DNA of 64,000 nt from Diphasiastrum complanatum (GCA_029204225.1 CM055103.1:22750663-22814662), one strand, 5' to 3'. Counted from the stretch's first letter, positions 32,172-43,848 are shown. Made by a program: numbers and translations. The notes: generated from the sequence alone by a model not told the origin.

Positions 32172-34293
32172 GTCTTGAAACGAAGCTTATGATATAAATG
32201 GTAATACTTGAGTTTCGACACTATATTCATATATGCTCAAAAAAGTCCTTGATATCGAATTGTGCAAAATATTCTGTCGTAACACATTTTCTAATTCTTC
32301 TTTCTCATTCGTATATCTATTCGAATTGCAAGCAATTAGATTGTCGAAAAGCGATCTTTTCAAGTTGTCCTATCGCGAACGAGTTTATGCTTCACATATG
32401 TGCACAATTAATCTTGTATGAATCTACTGTGTATTCTTGGTTACTAAGGTTATTTGGTGCACTTAACCTAGTCAGTGAACATAGATATATGATCAAGTAT
32501 TGTTGAAACAGATACTTGCAGAGTTAACAGATCTTTCTGTGGAAGATTTATGGATTAACTTATAGATGATTGGATAAGGATCTAAATGTGGTGTTATACT
32601 AGTATAATTGAATTCTACACCTATACATTTGAGATTTATGAATCATTGGCAATTAACTTAAGTAGTTGATTACTCCTGGATGAAGTTAATTGATAAACGA
32701 TCAGTGTGATGAGGAATCACCTGAAACTGATGGTTTTGGGTTATGTTGCTTGTAAGACGCATGATTTGTGAATCATCAAGATTCATCAATTAAAATAATG
32801 TGCATTGAATATACAGTATTCTTGGAATAGAGTGTTCATTAGTTAAGGAATAGACTCAGCTCATTAGTGATTGTATCCCAGAGCGCTCAATTGGATAACG
32901 AATCATAATGAATCCGAGAATAATAACTGAATTAATATTCAACAGGGCTTTGGGTATCTAGATTTGATTCTAGAAGGTAATCTAAAGTTTTTTTTGTGGT
33001 TGAACATGATTGTCATTTCTGTTTACTCCAGTGTTTTGTTGAGAGCCTATGGATCTCACAGACATTCTCACAAGATAAGTTATTCTTTTTGTGGAGAATT
33101 TATTTAATCTAGTAGATGCTATTCTACTACAGATTATGGTCTGTAGATGCTTGAGTACAATTCTTTTGATTAGATCTCCAGTTATCATAGGGGACAGAAA
33201 AATCTATAAAGATGAAGGATTGTTATTTTTGTGTATTTGATGTTAGAAACAGGGGCATTTAACTCAAGAGAGTATATAGGATACTCAGAGTTGAGTTTTA
33301 ATCATTTTATATCATAATGATTCTCTTAGAGATTCTAGTTGAATGAATTATTATATCTTAGAATTCGAATTCTGAGGATATTTGTACTCGGAAGTTTTTT
33401 GAATTGTCTACCAAAGTTAGTGGATAATTTCAGACTGTAATTATTATCTTTCTTTAACTTTAATCTCCTAAGTTAGGTAATACTTCACTCAGTGTTTCAT
33501 GTAAATGTTTTACATGAGGGTGATGTTACTAACTTATAAAGAGTGTAATCCAGATGAGAAAATTTATCGCTTAGTGTACTTTCCAAACGTGAGTTTGTAC
33601 TCCAGTACAGAGGTTGACAGTTGAAAACCAGTTTTAACTCTGAGTACTTGTTTGTAAAGAAAGTCAGACTAGGGATAATGATTTTCTAGGTTAATACTGA
33701 AGGTTAAAGGAACTATTCCTGTAATTCTTTTGTGTTTTGAGAAAAAAAACCAGATTAAGGAGAGAAGAATGTTATTTCCACGTCCTGAACATAGGATTCA
33801 ATATAGTCCTAGATTTGGATATCCGGTACTCTAGTGAATCAAGCTTATTAGTTATGCCACATCATACTGGATGTGACCCACAACTAATTAATAATCTTGT
33901 GAGGCCCAAACACACTATTTGGAGTTAGTACAAGGTTTGGGACCGTATATGCATGTGTAGAATATCAATAGCAATTCTATGAATAGAGGATCCATGCATA
34001 GAGACTCTATTCTAGGTGAATCTATGTATAGGAGAGTTAGGACCTTGCATTACCACATGCACAAGGGGTTCTAGGATCCATATAAGGAGGCCAAACTCAT
34101 CCTAATACACGATCATTTGGTTGATTCATTGCCAACATCTCTCTCTACTCTCATGCTTCCTATTCCTTGGTTTGGGGGTGAAGCTTCTAAAGATTGATTG
34201 GTTAATTCTACTTGGTTGGGTGGTTTCTCCAATAGTCTGTTCTCTATTGTTTTGACTTGTAAGCAAGATCTTGAGGAGGCGACTCTTACACTT
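32172..34293. other. AT-rich stretch, nothing recognised
   Basis: Upstream flank of the Helitron; its 5' TC terminus probably lies here but was not found. From about 33900 to 34290 there is LTR-like sequence (CCATATAAGG at about 34078, many short direct repeats), but no second copy or TG...CA pair could be shown. No coding frames are supported. Confidence 0.35.
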
Positions 34294-34641
34294 TTAAAGA
34301 CTTTGAAAAAATTGCCTCCTTAGGGTTATAACCCTAGATGTAGACTTGGACTCATAAACATTCTTCAAGGTTTCCCAAGCTTCACTATATGTCGTGCACT
34401 TATCAACTTCCTTGAGAAGTTCATTAGTCACATTCATTTTAATCACATGTAAAGCTTTCTTTGTCCTCTTGTCATACCTCAATTTCTCTTGAGGTGCCAA
34501 AGGTCTCTCCTCCACACCTACAACAATATCCATCAAATCATTCATCTCTAGCAAAGACTCCATCCTCACCTTCCAAGGTGAATAATTTGTTGAGATAAGT
34601 CTATCATTGCCTTCCAACATAAAGCCACTTGAGGTTGCCAT
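34294..34641 (-). pseudogene. Ty1/copia gag N-terminal fragment
   Basis: From the ATG at 34641 it reads MATSSGFMLEGNDRL, STNYSPWKVRMESLLEMNDL, IVVGVEERPLAPQE, TKKALHVIKMNVTNELLKEV and YSEAWETLKNVYESKSTSRV, ending at RRQFFQSL. These are the conserved positions of copia gag (NY..W...M...L, A...I...., AWE.L...Y). It is cut after about 116 codons with no knuckle or pol. It is related to, but clearly diverged from, the gag of the nested element at 40513. Confidence 0.75.
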
Positions 34642-35817
34642 GTTGCAATGATTGATCTTATATTTGAACCTATTCCAATGCACTTAGCACTCTCTTGAAA
34701 ATCAACAAATGAAACTCAAGAATAAAGCACTAAGATTTGGAAACAATCTAGCCTCTCCTTTTCTCTCTTGTAGCACATCCTAGCACATAGAATGTTGATT
34801 TCTTGATAACAATATATCTAAACACAATAAGATGAAATTTTGCTAACAACTAAGATTGAAACACACTCTTGAAAAGTCCAGCAACTTAAAATCAAGAGAT
34901 CTTATCAAATTTAGGGTTCCAAAAAATGCAAAGTATTGAATCAAGCAAAAACTATATGCAAAAGCTAGAATCTTGATACATGATCTAGTAGAATGTAACA
35001 TCCACTACCATGAGCAATTTTTGTCTCCAAATTTCAGTAAGGGGTTTCCAAAATCAGCCTACTCCAAGTGATTTGAGCTAAATTATGCTTGGATTGCAAA
35101 GATCCACTTTTTATACTTGAAAATGCAAGATTTGAGCTAGAAACACCTCCAAATCCACATAGAATTTATGACGCCCTTAGATCCATCTCTAGATTTGAAA
35201 AGTACTCCAACTTTGGCCTGCAACCTACTTTGATCCATGTGAAAAATTTAGATCCAAAATGCATTTAATGGATCAATTGGCCTGATTTGGGTGCACATCT
35301 GGATGTAGCTACAAGATAGAAATCATCACAAATGCTAGAACTGCATAAATCACTAAGATCTGATCATAAGCACTTAGATAAAGTAAGGTAATATCCTTTT
35401 TCATACAAAAGCAGTAGCCTACTATCCTCACACGTGTGGATGCAAGATCAACAACAAAAATGACATTCTACACATAGAAATCAAGATATCTTGAGAATAC
35501 ACTTGAGATGGACATAGAATCAAAAGAGATGAATTTTCCACATAGAATGAGAATACAATGACACTTTCTCCATGTTGGTACTTCTATTTATAGCTGCTAA
35601 AATTTCATTTGGCCAATTGCCCTAAACTTGCCCTAAATGGTAACTTGTTGGTACTTTATCACAAAACCTAGAAATTCTAGTCTAGATGCAATGTATGAAA
35701 TCTAGCCAATTAGAATGGGTCCAGATCTGACCTCATCCATTTATCTATTGGCCAAAAATAGTACAAACACTATTTAGGCCTTTATGACAAATATAAATCT
35801 ATCTCTAAGTTGGAATT
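34642..35817. other. Non-coding stretch between two copia fragments
   Basis: Leader/LTR-like DNA on the 5' side of the minus-strand gag fragment. It contains the palindrome CACACGTGTG at about 35431, as seen in the copia LTRs at 39-44 kb, and a TATTTATAG near 35586. No primer-binding site was found. No gene. Confidence 0.35.
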
Positions 35818-36578
35818 TCATGTTGGCCTCAAAGCAACACCAAATGAATTGATGAATGCATGAGAGATGTCACTCTCCTCACCTTTCCTTCCTTTACCAA
35901 CGAACTTGAGCCTTGATATCTCCATCTTGGAGTTTGAAGGTCTCCTTGGAGTTCTCGGCCCTTCACTTTTTCCTTGCACTTGACTCGGCTCCTCTCCATC
36001 AATGAGTTGAATAAGGTGCTGATCCAAAGGTGCTTCTTCAAGTTTGTTGGTCTTCCACTCATGAAAGATCACATTTCCACCATTCACAACTTCTTTGGTG
36101 GAAAACATGTAGATTCTACAATCTCTACTTGAAGAGCAAAACACTACCATTATTCCTATCATTGAAGTAGGATAATCTTTTGTCCTTACATTGGAATGAG
36201 CATGCACAAAGCATGTAGACTCAAAGAATCTCAAGTACATTTCATTGAATGATGTTTTTTCTTTTATCACACCATTTTTGAAACTATTACACAAATAGTT
36301 ATCCAATGAAATTGCTTTATCAACAAAAAATGTATATTGTAAAGCATTCAACTTCATTGTCTTGTCATATCTACATAAAGTACTAAACATCATCAATATT
36401 AAAGATAAGAGACAAGTCACTTCATGTCTACTAACACATATGAACAAATCTAGATAGTAACATCTCCAATGCTCTCCACCCTTGCAAGATGCACACTTGA
36501 AGAGAAAATTTGCATGCAATTTGATAACTCGGCCTTTGTCATTGAGGACCTCCTTGGAGCTCTCGAGTTTTGAGGCTG
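35818..36578 (-). pseudogene. Ty1/copia integrase C-terminal fragment
   Basis: The lower part of this frame matches the region after the copia integrase core: CFVHAHSNVRTKDYPTSMIG, IMVVFCSSSRDCRIYMFST and NVIFHEWKTNKLEEAPLDQ parallel the nested element's CFAHIPLETRKKEDPSACKG, IMVGYSSTEKAYRVFVLST and DVVFHEDQ. The upper part (CASCKGGEHWRCYY) may be the end of the gag-pre-integrase zinc region, but the core between is poorly preserved. It is cut off at its 5' side by the LTR that starts at 36579. No RT follows toward lower coordinates. Confidence 0.6.
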
Positions 36579-37330
36579 TGAAGAAACAAAATGTTTTGAG
36601 CCACAAAGATTTGCTAGCTTTCGAGCTCATGTCTACACAAAAGCAAGGGAACTACCCAAACACGAAGACCAAAGCTTTGAGGACTGAAGGATACCCGAAG
36701 ACGAAGGTAAAATGTTCATGGACTGAAGGCCACTCGAAAGCGAAGATCAAATGTTTGTGGAGCCAAAGAAACTCAAGGGCGAAGCCGAAGGACGAAGAAG
36801 ACACGAAGAACGAAAGGCAGCAGATCTTCAAACCTCAAAGTACAGAAGAAATCAAGAAAGTACTAGGAGGAAGTCCCTCTCCATGGACAATCTGGATACC
36901 GTTGGAACGTGCTTAAATCAACCATTCTTGTAACCTCTGATTAACTTAAACCTCTCTCCATCTTTATAAACATATTGAAGATGAGAGAATCGGTTGGATT
37001 GTCAACTGGTTGAGTGTCAACCTGAGGCAAGCACAGTGTTGCTAGCCGATGTCCAAGAAGTTTGCTAGTAAGCGAAATTATTTGATATTATTTGTGAGAG
37101 ACAGAGTTTCTCTCACACCGACGCGCTATGTGGGTTTGTCACAATAGCGCTTACAAGAAAGAAGATCATTGATAATATAGTCGCTTGAACGCACTTGTTG
37201 ATTGATCTTGAATGCTTTGATGTCTAATTGTTGTCTGTTCATAATCAATTGTTTTATTATAATTCCGCACACTGGTTTATCTTGTTGAATGCTTAACAAA
37301 TTAAACGTAGGTCAACAGTGTCTGTCCACA
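36579..37330 (+). repeat. 5' LTR of the outer copia element
   Basis: Begins TGAAGAAACAAAATG and matches 43849-44604 along its full length by eye (roughly 93-95%). It contains repeated CGAAG/GAAG motifs and ends near TCTGTCCACA. Both copies go on to CTCTGGAGGA, so the exact 3' boundary is uncertain. No initiator-tRNA-type primer site was found next to it. Confidence 0.78.
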
Positions 37331-37374
37331 CTCTGGAGGACTGTAGATCACAATGACGCCTCTGATCTGACTCT

Positions 37375-39028
37375 CTACAACAATAAAGAGAAGCTGAAGA
37401 AGCAATTCAAGCCTAAAAAGGAGTCAGACTGAAAACATGATAGAGACCAGCAGACAGAAGGATCCAGCAAAGGCAGATGGAAGAACAAAGGAAAGCCGAG
37501 ACAACAAGATGGCAAAAAAAAAAAACATGCGTCAGATGCAAATGCGAAAATGGATCCAAGACATGAACGAAGAGATTGAATCCATGAAGAAGAATGAGAT
37601 ATGGACACTACAGCTTGTACCAGAAAAGCGAAAGACAGTGCAATGCAAATGAGTATACAAGTTGAAGTACGGAATGAATGGAAATGTTTCTAGGTACAAA
37701 GCCTGAGTTGTAGCGAAGGGTTTCTCTCAGAAGTACGACATCGACTACACTGAGACCTTCTCTCCTGTTGTGAAACATGCGTCCTTACGAATACTGTTTG
37801 CATATGTAACCGCTTATGACCTTAGGATTCATATAGTCGATGAGAAGATAGCATTCTTACATGGCGAGTTAGATGACGAAGTCTACATGGATCAACCTCC
37901 AGGTTATATCTACAAATCACTTCTTACCTATGCCTGCCGAATGCACAAAAGTATCTACGGATTGAAGCAATTTGTGCGACAATGGTATAAGAAGAAATAT
38001 CATGCCCTACAATCATTGGGTTTCAAGCCACTGATCGTTGATTCCAATGTTTATGTGAGGATCATAGATGGAGAGATTATCATTGTCGATGTGTGTACCT
38101 GTACGACACACTGATACTATGCAGAAGTGAAGAGCTAATTGCCGAGGTGAAGAGCAAAATCTCGAAACATTTTAAGATAACAGACCTAGGAGAAGCCAGA
38201 TGTTATCTAGGCTTGCAAATCGACCACGACTATGATGAAGGGAAGCTATACTTTCACCAGTCCAGGTACATCCAAAAAATCCTAGATGATTTTGGGATGA
38301 CAGTTTGCAAAGGGGCCAACACCCCAACACCCTAGCAAATGAGTCCGAAGACTGAGAAAGAGATCATGCAGCACATGTCTTACAGGAGGCTGATTGGATC
38401 ACTTACGTATCTAGTAGATGACGCACGCCCCGACATCGCTTATGTCGTGTCGTGTTTAGGATGGCCTGTTCAGCACAAACCCAGGCTGCAGGAAAATTGC
38501 CAAACGAATCCTACACTACCTTCAGAAGACGAAGAATTTCGGACTATGTTACTCTCGTGATGCCAGATTCCAGATGCACTCCTACAGCGATGCTAGTTGG
38601 GCATCACTCAAGGATGACTGCAAAAGTGTCTCAGGAGGGTGCACCATTGTAGCAGATGCGACAATTCTCTGGGAATCAGACCATCACAGCTCAGTCATCC
38701 TACAAAGTAGAATATGTTGCAGCCACGAAGATGGCCTATGGAATCACTTGGCTCAAACAGTTCCTCGACAGACTGGGTGAAGACACCAAAGAGCCTCTGA
38801 TTTTGCAGATGGATAACACTTCTGCAATACACTTGACGAAGGATTCTGTGTTCCGCTCAAGGACGAAACACATTGCAATCAAATATCATTTGATAAGGGA
38901 CCTAGTCACAAGAAACAAATTGAAGACCAGCTTCATTGGAACGAAACAAATGGTGGCGGACATTTTCACCAAGCCCTTAGACAAAGGATTGTTCAAGAGG
39001 CAAAGGAAGAGTCTAGGAGTCGCAAAGC
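37375..39028 (+). pseudogene. Ty1/copia RT-RNase H of the outer element
   Basis: Order: a Lys-rich linker, RKWIQDMNEEIESMKKNEIW (entry to RT), KLKYGMNGNVSRYKA, VVAKGFSQKYDIDYTETFSP, FLHGELDDEVYMDQPPGYI, KSIYGLKQFVRQWYKK, KHFKITDLGEARCYLGLQI and YRRLIGSLTYLVDDARPDIA. RNase H follows: YSDASWASLKDDCKS, KVEYVAATKMAYGITWLKQF, LQMDNTSAIHLTKD, SRTKHIAIKYHLIRD and MVADIFTKPLD. The Y-x-D-D region at about 38085-38110 is disrupted by a frame change (VDVCTCTTH / MYLYDTLILC). Several stops and shifts (37650, 38114, 38335, 38560) make it a pseudogene. After removing the nested insertion the last frame continues at 43828 toward the polypurine tract. Confidence 0.85.
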
Positions 39029-39763
39029 TATGAAGAATTGAAAAAGATTATCTATGTTAGATATAGGGGTCTTATGTTTTCTATATCAAGCATCTAGGTG
39101 TAGGATGTCGATAGGAACAAATTTGGCATAGATGGCAAATTATGCATTTCCACTTGTAATGCCACTATTGAGCCAAAATAGAGTAAGAGGCTAAACTCGT
39201 GCCAATTAGAGTGTAGACATGTGTAATGCTTTTGTTTGATGAATTCTAAGAGGTCCAATAGGATTTAGAGGTGGAACCATGTGAGGTCCAATAGGAATTT
39301 GAGGTTTGCTTGAAAATGGTCCAATAGAATTAAGAGGTGCATGGATCAATGGTCCAATAGGATTAAGAGGTGGCAAAGTGTGGTCCAATTGTAGTTAGGC
39401 ATAGTGGTAGCTCGTGGATCTACTAGTATCATTGTACTCCTCATTTGGATCTAATTGATTTTGGAGATTGAGTGGATTTTGAGTGTTGTTGGATTTCTAG
39501 CTTTCTCTCTCTACCCGAGAGCTCATGATGATTTTCTCTCTCTACCCGAGGAGAGCAGCTTGTTTTTACTGAGAATAATTTTTGAATACTTCCCACACGT
39601 GTGAGTTAGAGTTGGAAGTGATTGAATGCATGTAGTAGTGTGTTTTTGCCATAGAATCAAAGATAGATCTTGAATCTCAATCTAGTCTTGATTTTGGTGC
39701 ATCTACACACCTTAGGAGATCACAAGTACATGTTGTGGACAGTCCACACGTGTGAAATCTACA
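39029..39763 (+). repeat. 5' LTR of the nested copia
   Basis: 735 bp, ending GAAATCTACA before the primer-binding site. It is 25 bp longer than the 3' LTR mainly because of a local duplication of CTCTCTCTACCCGAG (about 39505-39555). It contains five diverged copies of a GGTCCAATAGGA unit (39256-39390) and two CACACGTGTG palindromes (about 39595 and 39747). Confidence 0.88.
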
Positions 39764-39775
39764 TGGTATCAGAGC
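39764..39775 (+). promoter_or_regulatory. Primer-binding site of the nested copia
   Basis: TGGTATCAGAGC, complementary to the 3' end of plant initiator tRNA-Met, immediately after the 5' LTR. Confidence 0.92.
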
Positions 39776-40512
39776 CTACCTAAGGTTACCATGCATTTTG
39801 ATCCATTTAAGTGAAAACTATTCATCAATCTTGAGCTAGTCAAGATCCATTTTCCTAGCTATCTTGTCCAATTTTGGATCAAAAGATATCAAAAGGACAT
39901 TGATTGGGTCTGACCTAGTACTATATGGAATCAGGTGCTCAGACACGTGTGAGGAACATCCAATTTCAGTTTGGGAGTTCTCTCTCATGCTGATCCATTT
40001 ATCTTGCTTGATGGCTTCTTTTGAAGCTACTTTTGTCTAGTTTCTGATGCAATCAGTTTCATTCCATTTGGTTGAGCCAATCAGAAGTTATAAGCTTTTG
40101 AAGAGGGTTAGGTAGGGCACCTAGACCTGGGTGGACACATTTGGTTTGGTCAAGAGATTGCTTGGTTGATCCAAAATCACAGTTGAATGCTTACCAATCT
40201 CATCTATATGTGATCTAGGCACTGTTTTGAGATCTTAGCCATTTTGTTTCATGCAATATCATTGTATTTGAGTCAAATTTGGTTTCTTAGTGTACTTCAC
40301 ACGTGCTAAGAGTGTTTGATCCTAACTTTGCCCATACTCCATCATTTGATGTGAAATAGATCTTGTTTTAGAGAGATTTGTGTAGCTAATGAGAATCAAT
40401 TCACAAATGGTTGCAAGATCTTTCATAGGAGGAGATAGTACTCCATTATTGGATCCTATTGAGAGTGTGTAGCAACATTTATTGTTCATCATTTGAGTTT
40501 TCTTCACTTCAA
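39776..40512 (+). other. Leader of the nested copia
   Basis: Untranslated region between the primer-binding site and the gag ATG. It has no coding capacity, and includes further CACGTG-type motifs near 39953 and 40304. Confidence 0.6.
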
Positions 40513-40935
40513 ATGTCTTCAATGGGTTCATCCTTGTTGGAACTAAGTGAAAGATTGTCCACTTCAAACTATTCAATTTGGAAAATGAGGATAGAGTCCA
40601 TCTTGATCCTTCAAGACGTGATGGACATAGTTCTTGGCCTTGAACAAGAACCACAAGTTCTTCAAGAGGCTCAAAAATACAAAAAGAGAGCTAGGACGGC
40701 TCTCCACTACATTAAGATGAATGTCTCTAATGAGATATTGAGGAAAATAGGTACTTGTACAATAGCCAAAGAAGCTTGGGATTGTCTCAAGACTATCTAT
40801 GAGGCTAAGAATACCTCTAGGCTTCTCACTCTTAGGAATCAAATCTTTCAAAGTAGCCAAAAGAGTGATGAGAGTGCATCTAGTTATGTTTTGAGAGTAA
40901 AAGATATTCATAGAGAACTTGCTTGTATTGGTCAT
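40513..40935 (+). pseudogene. Nested copia gag, truncated at a deletion joint
   Basis: From the ATG at 40513: MSSMGSSLLELSERLSTSNY, SIWKMRIESILILQDVMDIV, ARTALHYIKMNVSNEILRKI, AKEAWDCLKTIYEAKNTSRL and YVLRVKDIHRELACIG. This is a clean copia gag N-terminal half with no stops. At about 40932-40943 it runs into integrase sequence in another frame, so the C-terminal half, the zinc knuckle, protease and integrase core are gone. A short out-of-frame tail would end the product at about 40995. Confidence 0.82.
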
Positions 40936-42056
40936 CTCAAAATGGAGTGGCCGAGAGAAAGAATAGATCTCTATGTGAATGTGCAAAATCTATGAGAATT
41001 GAGACATCTTTGCCCAAAGATTTTTGGGGAGAAGCCATTAATTGTGCAAATTATCTTTGCAATAGGCTCCCACATATAGCTCTTTGGGGAAAGTCACCAT
41101 ATAAAATCTTATTTTTGAAGAAGCCTAAGGTTGATCACCTTAGAGTTTTTGGATGCATATGCTTTGCCCATATTCCCTTGGAAACAAGGAAGAAGGAAGA
41201 TCCTAGTGCATGCAAAGGGATCATGGTTGGATACTCATCCACCGAGAAGGCCTATAGAGTCTTTGTACTCTCTACTTCTCAAGTTATTGAAAGTAGAGAT
41301 GTTGTCTTTCATGAAGATCAACATTCATCTTTTGAAGAAGCCGAGATCAAGAAGTCTATGGATGCATCACCTATTATTGTTTTTGAAGACAATTATGATG
41401 TGATGGGGTCGAGAATTGAAGAAGACTCTCCTCGGATTTTCTCACCAAGAAGATCCATGAGAGATAGATCCAAGCCTAAGAGGCTCTCATATGTTGACAA
41501 AGGCAAACAAGTGGATCTTGATTCCACTAATAATGTTTTTTATGTCTCTTATGAAGAGCCAAAGAATGTACAAGAGACACTCAATACCAAGGAGTGGTAT
41601 GATGCCATGAAGCAAGAGTATGATGCATTGATCACCAACAATACTTGGGAGCTTGTGGATCCTCCATCCAACAAGCATGTGATTGGTTGCAAGTGGATAT
41701 TTCGGATCAAGTTCAATCATGATGACACCATCAACAAGTATAAAGCAAGATTATGTGCCAAAGGATTTGCTCAAATCCATGGCCTTGATTATGAGGAGAC
41801 CTTTGCACCCGTTGCAAAGATGGTGACAATAAGAATTCTTATTTCTCTTGCTTGTTTCTTTAAGTGGAAGGTGTTCCAATTAGATGTATCCAATGCTTTT
41901 CTAAATGGTTATCTTGAGGAGGAGATCTATATGGAACAACCTCAAGGATTCATCAAGGATGAGTCCAAAGTGTGCTTGCTCTTCAAAAGTCTTATGGACT
42001 CAAGCAAGCACCAAGATCATGGTATTCAAGACTTAATTCTTTTCTTATCTCACTAG
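40936..42056 (+). pseudogene. Nested copia pol, integrase C terminus and RT first half
   Basis: Begins inside the conserved integrase end SSQNGVAERKNRSL and continues LPKDFWGEAINCANYLCNRL, FLKKPKVDHLRVFGCICFAH, GIMVGYSSTEKAYRVFVLST and DVVFHEDQ. A variable linker follows, then RT: VIGCKWIFRIKFNHDDTINK, KARLCAKGFAQIHGLDYEET, FAPVAKM, FQLDVSNAFLNGYLEEEIYM and EQPQGFI. The frame then shifts near 41980, and the +1 partner 41972-42472 carries on (KSYGLKQAPRSWYSRL). Apart from that shift it has no stop over 370 codons, consistent with a young insertion. Confidence 0.87.
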
Positions 42057-42472
42057 GATTTACTCTTAGTGACTATGATCCTTCCATGTATCTAAAGTTT
42101 GTTGATAGCAGTATTGTCATTCTTCTAATTTATGTTGATGACATTATTCTTTGTGGAAGTTGTATCAAGCTAGTTGCTGAAACTAAGCTAGCACTTGGAT
42201 GTGAGTTTAAAATGCAAGATCTAGGAGAGATACATTACATCCTAGGCCTAGAAATTGATTTTTATGAAAATCATGTCTTTATATGCCAATCTAGATATGC
42301 TCACTCTATGTTGAAAACATTTCATTTGAAAAATTCTAAGAGCATAGATACTCCAATGGAGCAAATTGTAAAAGATCCTAATAAAGGTGATGAAAGATCC
42401 TTTGAGGACATCACACTTTTTAGGAGTCTTGTAGGCTCCTTGATTTGGCTTATCATTACTAGCCCGATCTAA
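41972..42472 (+). pseudogene. Nested copia pol, RT second half with intact YVDD
   Basis: Overlaps the previous frame and continues the RT: SYGLKQAPRSWYSRLNSFL, ILLIYVDDIILCGSCI (catalytic Y-V-D-D intact), MQDLGEIHYILGLEI, QSRYAHSMLKTFHLKNSKSI and FRSLVGSLIWLI. It stops at 42472, and sense resumes at 42481 in a different frame with the RNase H part (TRPD-type motif damaged to TSPI). Confidence 0.87.
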
Positions 42473-42480
42473 GTTTTTGT

Positions 42481-43024
42481 GTGCACAAATTGAGTCAATT
42501 TATGCATGATCCTAAGATCCATCATTGGAAGATGACCAAGAGGATTCTAAGATCTGTATCTTCATCTTGTGATTATGGTCTACTTTATAAAAGTGAAGAT
42601 CTATCCATTGTTGGCTACTCGGATTTGGACTTTGCAAGTGACAAGATGGATCGAAAGTCTATTAGTACATACACTATCTTTCTTGGAGGAAATCTAATAT
42701 CTTGGCTTTCCAAAAAGCAAGATACTGTATCTCTCTCTTCATGTGAGGCCGAGTACAAAGCACTCACCACAACTACCAAAGAGGTGCTTTGGATCAAGAG
42801 GTTATTAATGGAGCTAAAGTGCATCAAGAAAAATGAACTACCAATGATCAACTGTGATAACATCTGGGCCCAAGATCTTGCCAATAATCCCATATTTCAT
42901 GCAAGAAGCAAGCACATAGAAGCGCACACCATTTTGTGAGAGAAAAGCTTATTGGAGGATAAATCTATTTGGAGCATGTCAACTCGTCCTCTTGTATTGC
43001 CGATCTACTCACCAAGCCTTTGAG
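42481..43024 (+). pseudogene. Nested copia RNase H
   Basis: LSQFMHDPKIHHWKMTKRIL, then VGYSDLDFASDKMDRKS (catalytic Asp kept), LISWLSKKQDTVSLSSCEAE (Glu kept), INCDNIWAQDLANNP (Asp kept) and HARSKHIEAHTIL. A stop at 42937-42939 follows a small indel. The remaining sense (ADLLTKPLSKSAF) is readable in other frames to the polypurine tract. Confidence 0.85.
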
Positions 43025-43112
43025 CAAAAGTGCTTTCATCAAGCATAGATCTAATCTTGGAGTTATATCAAAATCAATGCTTAGATCTTCATAGATTATT
43101 TTTTAGGAGGAG

Positions 43113-43822
43113 TGTGAAGAATTGCAAAAGCTTATCTATGTTAGATATAGGGGTCTTATGTTTTTTATATCAAGCATCTAGGTGTAGGATGCTAATAGGA
43201 ACAAATTTGGCATAGATGGCAAATTATGCATTTCCACTTGTAATGCCACTATTGAGCCAAAATAGAGTAAGAGGCTAAACTCGTGCCAATTAGAGTGTAG
43301 ACAAGTGTAATGCTTTTGTTTGATGAATTCTAAGAGGTCCAATAGGATTTAGAGGTGGAACCATGTGAGGTCCAATAGGAATTTGAGGTTTGCTTGAAAA
43401 TGGTCCAATAGAATTAAGAAGTGCATGGATCAATGGTCCAATAGGATTAAGAGGTGGCAAAGTGTGGTCCAATCATAGTTAAGCATAGTGGTAGCTCGTG
43501 GATCTACTAGTATCATTGTACTCCTCATTTGGATCTGATTGATTTTGGAGATTGAGTGGATTTTGAGTGTTATTGGATTTCTAGCTTTCTCTCTCTCTCT
43601 CTACCCGAGGAGAGCAACTTGTTTTTACTTAAAATAATTTTTGAATACTTTCCACACGTGTGAGTTAGAGTTGGAAGTGATTGAATGCATGTAGTAGTGT
43701 GTTTTTGCCATAGAATCAAAGATAGATCTTGAATCTCAATCTAGTCTTGATCTTGGTGCATCTACACACCTTAGGAGATCACAAGTACATGTTGTGGACA
43801 GTCCACACGTGTGAAATCTACA
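43113..43822 (+). repeat. 3' LTR of the nested copia
   Basis: 710 bp, TGTGAAGAATTG...GAAATCTACA, following the polypurine tract AGGAGGAG. It differs from the 5' LTR at scattered single bases and by one 25-bp indel. Confidence 0.88.
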
Positions 43823-43848
43823 AAAGCTACCACGCTTTGAGAGGGAGC

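Larger units (their letters stand above)
39029..43822 (+). mobile_element. Nested copia element with 5-bp target duplication
   Basis: LTRs at 39029-39763 and 43113-43822 are nearly identical by eye. The primer-binding site TGGTATCAGAGC is at 39764-39775 and the polypurine tract AGGAGGAG at 43105-43112. The target duplication AAAGC occurs at 39024-39028 and 43823-43827; removing the element restores continuity of the host copia frame. At the very start the 5' LTR reads TATGAAG where the 3' LTR reads TGTGAAG, a point change in the terminal TG. Total 4.8 kb, the youngest insertion in the window. It is internally deleted (gag joined to the end of integrase), so not autonomous. Confidence 0.88.

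Noticed and set aside
39206-39388. Pro-rich minus-strand frame (and its twin at 43290-43472)
   Set aside because: It lies in the LTR and reflects the GGTCCAATAGGA repeats; present in both LTRs with no gene signals.
39031-43829. A 7-bp target duplication AAAGCTA for the nested copia
   Set aside because: Copia integrases make 5-bp duplications; placing the LTR start two bases earlier (TG in the 3' LTR, mutated to TA in the 5' LTR) gives the proper AAAGC.
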